NCBI GenBank assembly: GCA_035949055.1 | Contig: DASZIO010000034.1 | Coordinates: forward strand, 40,629 to 104,628 | Source of the DNA: Bog-756 sp035949055 | Lineage (GTDB): Bacteria; Actinomycetota; Acidimicrobiia; Acidimicrobiales; RAAP-2 | DNA length: 64,000 nt | Direction: 5' to 3' | Shown: one piece after another, positions 33,980 through 42,500 of the stretch | How positions within the stretch are numbered: the stretch's first letter is position 1 | How the letters are laid out: the number at the start of each line of letters is the position of its first letter | Made by a program: the position numbers and the translations under genes | The notes under the pieces: model-generated | Databases searched by the model: none | The model's input: only the letters and a program-made list of their open reading frames with translations | What the model was told of the DNA's origin: nothing

Positions 33980-35682
33980 GATGTCCGGGCTCCGTTCATG
34001 TCGGTGGCCTGCTCCTCGCCCTCCGGTCGGTGGTGATCGGGACTTCCCGTCGAGCAGCCCGACCGAAGCGGGGGGAGAGAGGCGGCGCGCTGGGCCAAGG
34101 GCCGCTTGTCCACCTTCATCATCGAGGTGAGGGGGAGGCTGTCGACGACGACGAGCCGATCGGGCGCCTTGTAGTCGGCCAGAGCGGACCTGGCCGCGGC
34201 GCGCAGGTCGGCCAGCAGCGTTGCCTCTTCGGACTTCGCACCGGACGCCGGCACCACGAAGGCCACCCCGATCTCCCCCAGCACGGGATCGGGAGCGGCC
34301 ACCACGGCCACCTGGTCGACCGCTCGGTGGGTGCTCAGGACACCCTCCACCTCCGCCGGGTACACGTTGTAACCGCCGCGGATGTAGCGCTCGCCCGACC
34401 GGCCGACCAGCTTCAGGCAGCCCGTCGCATCCAGTCGACCCGAGTCCCCCGTTGTCAGCCAGCCGTCGTCCGCCAGCACCTCCCGGGTGGCATCGGCGTC
34501 GTACACCACGCCCGTTGCACCAGGACCGCTCGGCGGCCCGCCCCAATAGCCGCGCATCACCGCCGCCGATCGCAGTCGGACCCGGCCCACCTCTCCGACG
34601 GCCACCGGCCGGCCGGCCGCGTCGACCACACTCAGCTCGACGCCCCCCACCGGCCTCCCCACTGTGGTGGCGACAACATGGTCGGCGTCCCCCGGCACGG
34701 TACCGGTACCCAACGAGGACTCGGTCGAGGTGTAGCGCACCACGACGGGCACCCCGAACCGGTTGCGGAGCGCCGCCACCAGTTCCGCCGGCACGGTGGA
34801 GGCGCCGGTGCCGACGATGCGAAGCGGGGTGAAAGTCGCTCCGACCAGCCCAGGATGGGACAGGATGAGCGCCCACTGGGTGGGGACCCCCTGGGCCACG
34901 GTGATGCGCTCCTCGACCAGGATGGCGATGGCCTCCGCGGCCCGCCACGGTGTGGGCGTGATCACCGTGGTCACCCCGCTGGCGATCTCGTCCCAGACGC
35001 GGGTCATCGAGCCGACGTGGGCGAACGGCAACGGGGACAGACGCCGGTCTCCCGGCTCGGACAAGACGTCGGTGCCGGCCGCCACCGCGGCCAGACAACG
35101 ATGGTCGAAGACGGCGCCCTTGGGCCGGCCCGTCGTCCCGCTGGTCCAGACCACGGCCACCGGATCGGTCGACGACAGGGTCGGCCACCGGGTGGGGGGC
35201 GGCCCGCCGGCCGCGGCCCGCACCTCCGACCGCTCGAGCTCGGCCCCGAGCGGGCCGACCGGTCGGGGCGCGCCGTCCTCGACCACCGTCACCGCCGGCC
35301 GGGTCCGCCCTAGGATCGAGGTGACCTCCGGACCGCCCAGGCGGAGGTTGATGCCCGAGGTGACCGCACCGAGGCGGGCCGCGCCGGCATAGCAGACCAT
35401 GTAGTCGATGGAGCTCGGGAGCATCAGGCACACCACCGACCCACGACCCGCGCCCTGCCGGGCCAGAAGCCCGGCTACGCCGTCGGCGGCCCGGTCCCAC
35501 TCGGCAAAGGTCATCCGTTGGCGGGCCGAGCCGGCCGTCCGGGGCTCGACATGGGCTTCGGCGTCGCCGTTGACCGCGGCGGCGGTGCGCAGCACGTCGG
35601 TCACCGTTTCGAATTCCCCCGAGATCTGACGCACCGTCATATCGCGGTCGACTGTAACAGGGCCGCTCTCGTCGTCTCCCAC
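33976..35682 (-). CDS. AMP-dependent acyl-CoA ligase
   Basis: A 568-residue adenylate-forming ligase. Motifs: WTSGTTGRPKGAVFDH, RYTSTESSLGTG in place of the usual YGxTE, TTGDSGRLDATG and GGYNVYPAEVEG. The C-terminal Lys region reads LPLTSMMKVDKRPL. The substitution in the YGxTE region and a proline/serine-rich C-terminal tail of about 30 residues are unusual. The start may be Met15 (MTVRQISGEF) rather than the first Met. Gene overlaps the next one by ATGA and lies 33 bp after adh on the same strand. Confidence 0.83.
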   Translation of the reverse strand: MGDDESGPVTVDRDMTVRQISGEFETVTDVLRTAAAVNGDAEAHVEPRTAGSARQRMTFAEWDRAADGVAGLLARQGAGRGSVVCLMLPSSIDYMVCYAGAARLGAVTSGINLRLGGPEVTSILGRTRPAVTVVEDGAPRPVGPLGAELERSEVRAAAGGPPPTRWPTLSSTDPVAVVWTSGTTGRPKGAVFDHRCLAAVAAGTDVLSEPGDRRLSPLPFAHVGSMTRVWDEIASGVTTVITPTPWRAAEAIAILVEERITVAQGVPTQWALILSHPGLVGATFTPLRIVGTGASTVPAELVAALRNRFGVPVVVRYTSTESSLGTGTVPGDADHVVATTVGRPVGGVELSVVDAAGRPVAVGEVGRVRLRSAAVMRGYWGGPPSGPGATGVVYDADATREVLADDGWLTTGDSGRLDATGCLKLVGRSGERYIRGGYNVYPAEVEGVLSTHRAVDQVAVVAAPDPVLGEIGVAFVVPASGAKSEEATLLADLRAAARSALADYKAPDRLVVVDSLPLTSMMKVDKRPLAQRAASLPPLRSGCSTGSPDHHRPEGEEQATDMNGARTS

Positions 35683-35715
35683 CCCGCCCAGGCCCAGGAC
35701 TCGGTCCGGCCCGCG

Positions 35716-36822
35716 TTAGAAGGTGAGCACCCCCCGGGCCAGCTTCCCCTCTTCCATGTCCTCGACGATCTGCCGGAATCCGTCGAGCGGCCGCTGCTCG
35801 GTGACCAGCTCGTCCAACAGGAGCTGACCGGACAGGTACAGCTCGACCATCAGTGGGATGTCGTGGTGGGGCCGTGACGATCCGTAGCGACAACCCAGCA
35901 GCCCACGGTCGACATAGGCCAGGCTGTTCACGTCGACCGACACCTCGGTCCCCTGGGGTGGGATGCCGATGGCCAGGGCGTTGCCTCCCCAGTCGAGGAC
36001 ATCGAGGGCGTTCCGAAGCACCGCCGGATGGCCGACGCAGTCGAACGACCACGTGACTCCCCCCGTCCAGCCGAGGGCGCCCGACACCCGGTCGGGACCG
36101 GGGGGCACCAATTGGCGAATGGCGGCCACGGCATCGGTCGACGACGCATCGACGAAATGGCTCGCCCCGAACTGCCGGGCCAGGCCCTCCTTGCCCGACA
36201 TGGTGTCGACGGCGATGATCCGGCTGGCCCCGGCGATGCGCAGTCCCTGGATCACGTTGAGCCCGACACCGCCCACCCCGAAGACCGCGGCGGTCTCCCC
36301 GGCTTGCACCTTGGCTCGGTTCAGAACCGATCCCACGCCGGTCAGCACGCCGCACCCGATGAGGCACGCCGAGGTCATCGGGACCTCCTTGGAGATCTTG
36401 ACGGCCTGGACCTCCTTCACGATCGTCGCCTCGGCGAAGACCGAGGTGCCGGCGAAGTTGAACGCCGGCTCGCCTCGGTAGAAGAAGGGCTGGGACACGT
36501 TCCCGAGCGTCTTGGCACACCAAGTCGGGTGACCGGTGCTGCACGCCCGGCAGGTCCCGCAACTCTGGAGGGTGGCGATCACGACGTGGTCGCCCGGCTT
36601 CACCGATCGGACCTCGTCACCGACCGCCTCGACCACTCCGGCCCCCTCGTGGCCAAGCACCGAAGGCGCCTTCCACGGGATGGTGCCGTTGATGACCGAG
36701 AGGTCGCTGTGGCAGACCCCGGCGGCGCCCACGGCCACCCGAACCTCGGTGGGGCCCGGGTCGCCGACAGTCAGCTGGTCGGTGATCTCGACGTCGTCAC
36801 CTGTGTAGACGATGCCTCGCAT
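35716..36822 (-). CDS. zinc-dependent alcohol dehydrogenase (class III-like MDR)
   Basis: A 368-residue medium-chain dehydrogenase. Catalytic zinc ligands are Cys in GVCHSDL, the GHEGAGVV His-Glu pair and a later Cys; the four structural-zinc cysteines lie in CGTCRACSTGHPTWC. The Rossmann motif is VFGVGGVGLNVIQG. The length and IGCGVLTGVGSVLNRAKV match actinobacterial Zn alcohol dehydrogenases, some of which use a mycofactocin- or NDMA-linked bound NAD. It lies in the acyl-CoA catabolic run and has a CTTGTTCTAG motif 21 bp upstream. Confidence 0.88.
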   Translation of the reverse strand: MRGIVYTGDDVEITDQLTVGDPGPTEVRVAVGAAGVCHSDLSVINGTIPWKAPSVLGHEGAGVVEAVGDEVRSVKPGDHVVIATLQSCGTCRACSTGHPTWCAKTLGNVSQPFFYRGEPAFNFAGTSVFAEATIVKEVQAVKISKEVPMTSACLIGCGVLTGVGSVLNRAKVQAGETAAVFGVGGVGLNVIQGLRIAGASRIIAVDTMSGKEGLARQFGASHFVDASSTDAVAAIRQLVPPGPDRVSGALGWTGGVTWSFDCVGHPAVLRNALDVLDWGGNALAIGIPPQGTEVSVDVNSLAYVDRGLLGCRYGSSRPHHDIPLMVELYLSGQLLLDELVTEQRPLDGFRQIVEDMEEGKLARGVLTF

Positions 36823-36842
36823 GGCACCCCGCTCCTCTCGCT

Positions 36843-36852
36843 CTTGTTCTAG
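36843..36852. promoter_or_regulatory. CTTGTTCTAG motif upstream of adh
   Basis: CTTGTTCTAG is the reverse complement of CTAGAACAAG, which forms the left part of the KstR-like site at 29247-29256. It lies 21 bp before the adh ATG in an 80-bp gap downstream of fadD3. The second half-site is degenerate here, so this is a possible weak site of the same regulator. Confidence 0.3.
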
Positions 36853-36902
36853 GAATTGGTCTGTACCGGCCGACCGGTGGCCGGTCTCGGTGGCCCGTCC
36901 GC

Positions 36903-38600
36903 CTACTCTGCGTCCGAGTACAGGCGGCGGAGCTCACGTTTGAGCACCTTGCCGCTGGCGTTGACTGGCAGGGACTCGATCAGCCGCACGCCGGCGGGCA
37001 CCTTGAAGTTGGCCAGGCGTTCGCTCAGGTAGCCTTCGAGCGCGGATTCGAGCCCATCGTGCGGGTTGGCGCGGGCCGGGACCACCAGGGCCAGTCCCAC
37101 CTCGCCCATTCTGGCGTCGGGCACCCCGATCACGGCGGCCTGGCCCACGTCCGGGTGCTGACGCAGAACCGCTTCGATCTCGGCCGGGTAGACGTTGAAA
37201 CCGCCGCTCACGTACATGTCCTTCAAGCGGTCGGTGATGGTCACGTTGCCGGCGGTGTCCATGACGCCGACATCCCCGGTGTGGAGCCATCCCTCCCGGT
37301 CGAGGGCCTCGTCGGTCGCCTCGGCGTCGTTGAAGTAACCCTGCATGACGTTGTAGCCCCGCACGACGACTTCGCCCGGTTCGCCTCTCGACAGCTCGGT
37401 CCCGTCCGCCCCGACAATGCGAACATCGACGTCGGGTATGGCACGACCCGAGGTAGACGCGATCACCTCGGCCGAGTCGCCCCGCCGGCACATGGTCACG
37501 GTCCCCGTCGCCTCGGTCAGACCGTAGGCGGTCAGCACGGTCTCGACGCCGAGATCCGACCACAGGCGCCGCACGAGCTCCACCGGCACGACGGCCGCAC
37601 CGGTGACCACCAGCCGGAGGGAGGAGAGGTCGAACTGCTTGCGGTCGGGATGATCGAGCATGGCCTGGAAGATGGTCGGCGGGCCGGGAAGGACCGAGAC
37701 GCGTTCGTCCTCGATCCGCCGCATGAGCGAGTCGACGTCGAAGACGGGCTCGGGGATCATGGTGGCCCCGGTCATGAGGCAGGCCAGGATGCCCGCCTTG
37801 TAGCCGAACGTGTGGAAGAACGGGTTGACGATCAGGTACCGGTCCCCCTTCCGCAACCCGACCACATCGGACCAGGTGGCAAAGGTGCGCAGCGTCTGGG
37901 CGTGCGTGGTCATGGCGCCTTTGGCCTGCCCGGTGGTGCCCGAGGTGAACACCAGGTCGGAGAGGTCCCCGGGAGTGATCGAGGCCGTCCGGCCGGCGGC
38001 GACGTCGGCCGAGCACAATCCGCCCTCTTGGAGAAAGACCTCCCACTCGACGACCTGGTCGCCTCTGGTCGTGGGCGGTGGCGACCCGGAGCCGTCGGAA
38101 CGGAGGACCACCATCCGCTCGAGGTCGGGCAGCTTCTCCCCCGTGGTCACCGCGTCGTCGAGCATCTTCGGGTAGTCGGTCCCGAGGAACCCTCGGACGG
38201 TGAAGAGGATCCGGGCGCCCGACTCGCGCAGGACGTAGGCCGCCTCGGCTCCCTTGAAGCGGGTATTGAGGGGTACCAACAACGCGCCCGCCGCGACCGC
38301 GCCCAGTGCGGCGATCAACCATTCGGCGCAATTCGGCGCCCACACCGCAACCCGGTCTCCCCGTTCGATGCCGTTGGCCACGATGGCCCTGGTGGATGCG
38401 GCCACCTCGTCGGCCAGCTGGTCGAAGGTCAGCCGCGTGACGGCGCCGATCGGGCCGTACCGGTCGATGACCGCATCGGTCTGGCCGAACCGTGCCGCAG
38501 CGTCCTCGACCAGTGCCGGGATGGTCCCCCATTGGAGGTCCCCGCGCGGGTCGACCACACCAGCGGGTCCGTCACCTGACACTCCGTCAGGGTAGTGCAT
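36903..38600 (-). CDS. fadD3: FadD3-family acyl-CoA ligase (steroid C/D-ring, HIP-CoA ligase-like)
   Basis: A 565-residue adenylate-forming ligase. It has FTSGTTGQAKGAMTTH, the acyl-site run LNTRFKGAEAAYVLRESGARILFTVRGFLGTDYP which recalls FadD3, TAYGLTEATG, TGDVGVMDTAGN and the catalytic Lys in NASGKVLKRELR. FadD3 activates HIP, the C/D-ring propionate left after steroid A/B-ring cleavage. The assignment rests mainly on its order after fadE30 and ipdF homologues, as in the mycobacterial Rv3559c-Rv3561 neighbourhood; a general medium-chain ligase is the alternative. Confidence 0.75.
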   Translation of the reverse strand: MHYPDGVSGDGPAGVVDPRGDLQWGTIPALVEDAAARFGQTDAVIDRYGPIGAVTRLTFDQLADEVAASTRAIVANGIERGDRVAVWAPNCAEWLIAALGAVAAGALLVPLNTRFKGAEAAYVLRESGARILFTVRGFLGTDYPKMLDDAVTTGEKLPDLERMVVLRSDGSGSPPPTTRGDQVVEWEVFLQEGGLCSADVAAGRTASITPGDLSDLVFTSGTTGQAKGAMTTHAQTLRTFATWSDVVGLRKGDRYLIVNPFFHTFGYKAGILACLMTGATMIPEPVFDVDSLMRRIEDERVSVLPGPPTIFQAMLDHPDRKQFDLSSLRLVVTGAAVVPVELVRRLWSDLGVETVLTAYGLTEATGTVTMCRRGDSAEVIASTSGRAIPDVDVRIVGADGTELSRGEPGEVVVRGYNVMQGYFNDAEATDEALDREGWLHTGDVGVMDTAGNVTITDRLKDMYVSGGFNVYPAEIEAVLRQHPDVGQAAVIGVPDARMGEVGLALVVPARANPHDGLESALEGYLSERLANFKVPAGVRLIESLPVNASGKVLKRELRRLYSDAE

Positions 38601-38629
38601 GCCACGCCGCGGCCAACCGGCCGACGGCT

Positions 38630-39457
38630 TCAGGGGTGCTGGCTGCTGACCGACACCACTTCACCCGTCATGAAGGTGGCGTAGTCACTGGCCAGGAAGG
38701 TGATGACGTTGGCCACCTCCCAGACCTCGGCCCCACGTCCGAACACCTCGCGGCGGGCGAGCTCGTCCAGGTCGTCGTCGGACATCACCCGGTTGAGGAA
38801 GGGATGGACGGCGAGGCTCGGTGCCACCGCGTTGACGCGCACCCCATGGGCCACCGCCTCGACCGCGCTGCACCGGGTCAGTGCCATCACCCCGGCCTTG
38901 GCCGCGGCGTAGTGCGCCTGACCGGCCTGGGCCCGCCACCCGAGGACCGATGCGTTGTTGACGATGGCACCACCGAGTCCCTGCGCGTACAGGCGCGACA
39001 GCGCCGCCCGGGTGCACCGGAACGTGCCAGTCAGCGTGACATCGAGCACAGCCGACCACTGCTCGTCGGTCATGTCGACCAGGTCCACTGTTCCGCCCAA
39101 CCCGGCGTTGTTGACGGCCACGTCGATTCGTCCATGTCGCTCGGTGGCGGCGTCGTAGAGCCGCTGCACGTCGGATTCCAGCGTCACGTCGCAGGGCACG
39201 GCCAGGGGGCGTTCCCCGGCCAGCTCCGGAAGGGCGGCCAGGGTATCTGCCGCGTCCCCCAGCCTGCGCTGGTGGGCGTCGGAGATCACCACCGTCGCCC
39301 CCTCCTCGACGCAGCGGCGCGCGGTGGCGAACCCGATTCCGGTACCGGCCGCCGCGGTGACCACCACGATCTTGCCGTCGAGCAGGCCGTGGCCGACCGG
39401 CGGCCGGGGGATCCGGGCGCCGGTAGCATCCGGCGCGTCAGCGGCACGGTCGGTCAT
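38630..39457 (-). CDS. ipdF: SDR family protein, IpdF-like (5-OH-HIP-CoA dehydrogenase)
   Basis: A 275-residue SDR with an unusual glycine motif VTAAAGTGIG, and segments NNASVLGWRAQ, HYAAAKAGVMALTRCSAVEAV and FLASDYATFMTGEVVSVSSQHP. These match, as far as I recall them, the conserved signature of Rv3559c/IpdF, which oxidises the hydroxyl of 5-OH-HIP-CoA in steroid C/D-ring degradation. The catalytic Tyr/Lys lie in HYAAAK. The ATG overlaps the fadE30 stop by 4 bp and fadD3 follows 29 bp downstream, the conserved order. Confidence 0.8.
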   Translation of the reverse strand: MTDRAADAPDATGARIPRPPVGHGLLDGKIVVVTAAAGTGIGFATARRCVEEGATVVISDAHQRRLGDAADTLAALPELAGERPLAVPCDVTLESDVQRLYDAATERHGRIDVAVNNAGLGGTVDLVDMTDEQWSAVLDVTLTGTFRCTRAALSRLYAQGLGGAIVNNASVLGWRAQAGQAHYAAAKAGVMALTRCSAVEAVAHGVRVNAVAPSLAVHPFLNRVMSDDDLDELARREVFGRGAEVWEVANVITFLASDYATFMTGEVVSVSSQHP

Positions 39458-40644
39458 GGAGCGATCCCCTTCGGCTCGGGCGGCAGGCCGAGCACCCGCT
39501 CGCCGATGATGTTCCTCTGTATCTCGTTCGACCCGCCGTAGATCGTCTCGGACCGACTGAACAAGAAGGTGCGCTGGCCGTCGTCGAGCTCGTAGGGAAA
39601 TCCCTCGAGCACGGTCCCGCGCTCGCCTCGGAGGTCGATGGCCAGCTCCCCGAGTCGTCGGTGCCAGCTGGCCCAGTACAGCTTGATGATCGACGCCTCC
39701 GGGGGAGCGACCGGCCCGTCGTACCCGGACAGGCTGCGCAAGGTGTTGAACCGGAGGATCTCCAGCTCGGCGTAGGAGCGGGCCAGATGCTGGCGGACGA
39801 GTGGATCGGACGATCCCCCATGGCGGCGGACCTGGTCCATCAGGCGGTCGAGCTCTTGGCGAAAGGAGACCTGATGGCCAAGGAGTCCCACGCCGCGCTC
39901 GTAGGCCAGGGTGGCGAGCGCCACCTTCCACCCGTCCCCGACCGGGCCGACCACGTGGTCTCGCCGAGTGCGGGCCCCGTTGAAGAAGACCTCGTTGAAC
40001 TCGGAGGTCCCGGTGAGCTGGGTGATAGGCCGGATGTCCACGCCGGGCTGGTCCACGGGGACGAGCAGATACGAGAGCCCGCGATGACGGGTCGAGCCCG
40101 GCTCGGTGCGGCACAGCACGAAGCACCAGTCGGCCTGGTGGGCCAGCGACGTCCAGACCTTTTGTCCCGTGACCACCCACTCGTCGCCGTCGGGCACCGC
40201 CTTGGTCTGCACATTGGCCAGATCGCTGCCGGCGTTCGGCTCGGAGTAGCCCTGGCACCACAACTCGGTGCCCGCCAGGATGGGTGGCAGGAACCGGGCC
40301 TGCTGCTCGGGCGTCCCGTACTGGATGACAGTGGGCCCGAGCAGGCCCTCCCCGAGGATGCTCACCCGCCCCGGTGCCCGGGCCAAGACGTACTCCTCGT
40401 TGAAGATCACCTGTTGAGTGATGGACAACCCCCGCCCGCCGTGCTGGACCGGCCATCCGATGCCGGTCCAGCCTCCGGCGGCCAGCACCTTCTCCCACTG
40501 CAACCTGGTCTCGAACCCGTACCCCTCGTCTCCGGATCCCCCGCGGCCACCCAGGGCGGCGAAGTCCCCCACCACGTGCTCGGCCAACCAGGACCGCACC
40601 TCCTGGCGAAAGGCCTGGTCCTCGGGTCGGTCTCGAAGGTCCAT
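39454..40644 (-). CDS. fadE30: acyl-CoA dehydrogenase, FadE30-like
   Basis: A 396-residue acyl-CoA dehydrogenase. Catalytic Glu249 lies in TLAYERGVGLLG; ELWCQGYSEPNAGSDLANVQT, GQKVWTSLAHQADWCFVLCRTE, RHRGLSYLLVPVDQPGV and TGTSEFNEVFFN match the FadE30 family closely, and FGGS-type YGGSNEIQRNIIGERVLGLP ends the flavin site. FadE30 dehydrogenates 5-OH-HIP-CoA-type thioesters in steroid C/D-ring catabolism. The start MDLRDRPEDQAFR fits the family; a much longer open frame upstream is not conserved. First gene of the long minus-strand run. Confidence 0.83.
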   Translation of the reverse strand: MDLRDRPEDQAFRQEVRSWLAEHVVGDFAALGGRGGSGDEGYGFETRLQWEKVLAAGGWTGIGWPVQHGGRGLSITQQVIFNEEYVLARAPGRVSILGEGLLGPTVIQYGTPEQQARFLPPILAGTELWCQGYSEPNAGSDLANVQTKAVPDGDEWVVTGQKVWTSLAHQADWCFVLCRTEPGSTRHRGLSYLLVPVDQPGVDIRPITQLTGTSEFNEVFFNGARTRRDHVVGPVGDGWKVALATLAYERGVGLLGHQVSFRQELDRLMDQVRRHGGSSDPLVRQHLARSYAELEILRFNTLRSLSGYDGPVAPPEASIIKLYWASWHRRLGELAIDLRGERGTVLEGFPYELDDGQRTFLFSRSETIYGGSNEIQRNIIGERVLGLPPEPKGIAP

Positions 40645-40734
40645 GGGAGGTGGCGTCCAGTGCGTCGGGCGAGATGCGGACCCGAGGGCGGGCGACCTGG
40701 GCGGAGCGGCGAGGGTACTCGGGCCGGCCAAATC

Positions 40735-40747
40735 TGACGCGACGTTA
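40735..40747. promoter_or_regulatory. inverted repeat upstream of fadE30
   Basis: TGACGCGACGTTA is an inverted repeat with 5-bp arms and one mismatch, about 90 bp upstream of the fadE30 start and within the 273-bp divergent gap to msrB. A TACCCT on the minus strand (40713-40718) could be the -10, placing the repeat over the -35. Regulator unknown. Confidence 0.25.
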
Positions 40748-40917
40748 GCAAAGCGGGGTGTAGCGCCCCCGGCCCGTCCAAGGACCCGGGCGCCGCCTCC
40801 CCGGTCGGGCACCCACAGCCGGGGGAACAGCTCGGTATCAGCCGGGGTTCGATTGAGAGAAGCGTGTGATTGTCGCAGGCGGCCAGTCGTTGGCGCCGGC
40901 GGCAGAAAGGAGCGCAG

Positions 40918-41343
40918 ATGAACGAGCCGAGCGGTACGGAGACAAGTGGTCGAGTGGAGCGCAGCGACCAGGAATGGCGGGAGGCTCTCTCCCCGGAGCG
41001 GTACAGCGTGCTCCGACAGAAGGGCACCGAGCCGGCATGGTCCGGTGAGCTGCTTCACGTCGACGGGGAGGGGACGTTCCGGTGTGCGGGTTGCGGTGCT
41101 GCCCTCTTTGCCAGCGGGACCAAGTTCGAATCGGGGTCCGGGTGGCCGAGCTTCTACCGTGCCCTGGACGAGGGGGCCGTCGAGGAACACCGCGACCGCA
41201 GCTACGGGATGAAGAGGACCGAGATCACCTGTGCCCGGTGCGGTGGGCATCTCGGGCACGTGTTCCCCGACGGACCCGCTCCGACCGGGCAGCGCTACTG
41301 CGTGAACTCGCTCTCCCTCGAGTTCGACCCGGACAGCGCCTGA
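40918..41343 (+). CDS. msrB: peptide-methionine (R)-S-oxide reductase MsrB
   Basis: A 141-residue MsrB. The two zinc CxxC pairs are CAGC and CARC, the core motif SGSGWPSFYRAL is intact, and the catalytic Cys is in GQRYCVNSLSLEF. It repairs R-methionine sulfoxide in the cytosol with thioredoxin as reductant. No MsrA domain is fused. The ATG has AAAGGAG about 6 bp upstream. It stands alone on the plus strand and begins a region rich in oxidative-stress functions. Confidence 0.95.
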   Translation: MNEPSGTETSGRVERSDQEWREALSPERYSVLRQKGTEPAWSGELLHVDGEGTFRCAGCGAALFASGTKFESGSGWPSFYRALDEGAVEEHRDRSYGMKRTEITCARCGGHLGHVFPDGPAPTGQRYCVNSLSLEFDPDSA

Positions 41344-41357
41344 ACCCGGCGCCCGGT

Positions 41358-41561
41358 TCAGCTCGCCGTCAGTCTCTGTTCGAGGAGCTCGAACAAGTCG
41401 CCGAGGGCCCGGGCCGTCTCGTGCTGTCCGGCCCGGAGCAGGAAGCGGTCGGCGTCGGCCAGGGCCTGGCAGGCGTCGAACACTTCGCCCTTCGTGAGCC
41501 GGATGGTGGCGGCGAACCGGACCGGGACCGGGTGGGCAGTAGTGGCGCTTGACCCGGTCAT
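41358..41561 (-). CDS. small helical hypothetical protein
   Basis: A 67-residue protein with a basic N-terminus and a long amphipathic helix pair (LTKGEVFDACQALADADRFLLRAGQHETARALGDLFELLEQRL). No family recognised. Its ATG overlaps the stop of a small membrane-protein gene by 4 bp, which together with its position behind ssb suggests it is really translated. Confidence 0.45.
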   Translation of the reverse strand: MTGSSATTAHPVPVRFAATIRLTKGEVFDACQALADADRFLLRAGQHETARALGDLFELLEQRLTAS

Positions 41562-41725
41562 CGGCCCGGACGCCGGCGATGGACGTACCGTCGGCCCCCC
41601 CGGCGGGCCAGCGCGAGAAACGCCACGGCAACGCCGCCGGCGGCGGCGGCTGCGGCCCAGAGGGGCATGCCCAGCCCCCACCCGACCCACATCAGCGGTG
41701 TGCCCACAGCGGGTCCGGGTGTCAC
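41558..41725 (-). CDS. small single-pass membrane protein
   Basis: About 55 residues from a GTG at 41725, with one hydrophobic segment (PLWAAAAAAGGVAVAFLALA) followed by a basic tail (RRGGRRYVHRRRPGR) that would stay in the cytoplasm. It lies 31 bp after ssb and overlaps the next small gene by ATGA. High GC makes chance open frames common, so support is modest. Confidence 0.35.
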   Translation of the reverse strand: MTPGPAVGTPLMWVGWGLGMPLWAAAAAAGGVAVAFLALARRGGRRYVHRRRPGR

Positions 41726-41756
41726 GGCCGTCCGGCGGCGGCTCGGGTCGGGGTGG

Positions 41757-42200
41757 TCACGCCGGGGCCCCGAGCGGATCGTCTTTGGCGTCCCCGGCAC
41801 CGGGCCCGTTGTCCGCGTCGTCGTCGATGGCGCGCTGACGCTCGATCCGGTGCACATCCACGGTGGCGAAGCGAAGGGCGGCCCCGACTTCGTCGGCCAC
41901 GATCTCGACCTTGAAGCGCCGGTCGCCCTCCTCGGTCTCCCAGCTGCGCTGCTCGAGGCGGCCGGTGACCACCACGCGCAACCCCTTGGTGAGGCTCAAG
42001 GCCACGTTCTCGGCCAGGTCTCGCCAGGTGATGACGTCGAAGAACGAGGTCGACTCCTCCCACTCGTTAGTCTCGCGGTTCTGCCAACGGCGGTTGACCG
42101 CCACACCTAACGACGTGGTGGCCTGTCCCTCCCGCGTGTACCTGATCTCCGGGTCGCGGGTGAGATTGCCGACGATGGTGGTCGTGGATGCGGTGCTCAA
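41757..42200 (-). CDS. ssb: single-stranded DNA-binding protein
   Basis: A 147-residue SSB with an N-terminal OB fold: TTTIVGNLTRDPEIRYTREGQATTSLGVAVNRRWQ, FFDVITWRDLAENVALSLTKGLRVVVTGRLEQRSWE. The C-terminus is acidic (DDDADNG) but does not end in the usual DDDxPF tip, ending in DPLGAPA instead, so binding to SSB partner proteins may be weak; this suggests a secondary SSB. The TTG start at 42200 is supported by GGGAG 8 bp upstream and by alignment to the family N-terminus. Confidence 0.88.
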   Translation of the reverse strand: MSTASTTTIVGNLTRDPEIRYTREGQATTSLGVAVNRRWQNRETNEWEESTSFFDVITWRDLAENVALSLTKGLRVVVTGRLEQRSWETEEGDRRFKVEIVADEVGAALRFATVDVHRIERQRAIDDDADNGPGAGDAKDDPLGAPA

Positions 42201-42500
42201 TGGATCACTCCCTGCTCTGGTGGCTCGTTGCTGCACGGCGGCGTGGTGCCGGCGACTGTCGGGGCGGGCCCGGTGGCCCGCGCCGAGGATGATCACGATG
42301 GTGAGCGGGCTTCCTTGCTCGGGTCCGATGCCGGCACCGGTCGCGTAGCTTGCCGGTGACGCATACGACGACCTCCCGGAGGCATCGGGCACCCACCTAC
42401 GCCAATTCGGCGCCGGCCTGCATTCGACACCGGACCTACACTGAGCCGGACGTGCCCCTGTCCCCAACCGCCCCACAGAAGGCCGGAGCGGACCCGACCG
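42201..42500. other. divergent intergenic region, ssb / encapsulin operon
   Basis: Exactly 300 bp between ssb (minus) and the heme-barrel cargo gene (plus). It holds the ssb ribosome binding site and a -10-like TACACT near 42437 for the encapsulin operon. I saw no Fur/PerR-like box of the type found at 46602, and no small gene I would support. Confidence 0.5.
42437..42442 (+). promoter_or_regulatory. putative -10 element of the encapsulin operon
   Basis: TACACT, identical to the -10-like elements found before the SDR gene (4878) and fur. It lies about 60 bp upstream of the first ATG. No matching -35 hexamer is apparent, so an activator or an extended element may be needed. Confidence 0.3.

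Noticed and set aside
33134..36562. A very long open frame on the minus strand, over 1,100 codons
   Set aside because: Only its last 281 codons match a real gene. The rest lies antisense-free but out of frame over an acyl-CoA ligase and an alcohol dehydrogenase with clear family motifs, and is Arg/Gly/Pro-rich as expected for a GC-driven shadow frame.
40645..41631. N-terminal extension of fadE30
   Set aside because: The added part runs antisense to msrB, a certain gene, and has no acyl-CoA dehydrogenase features.
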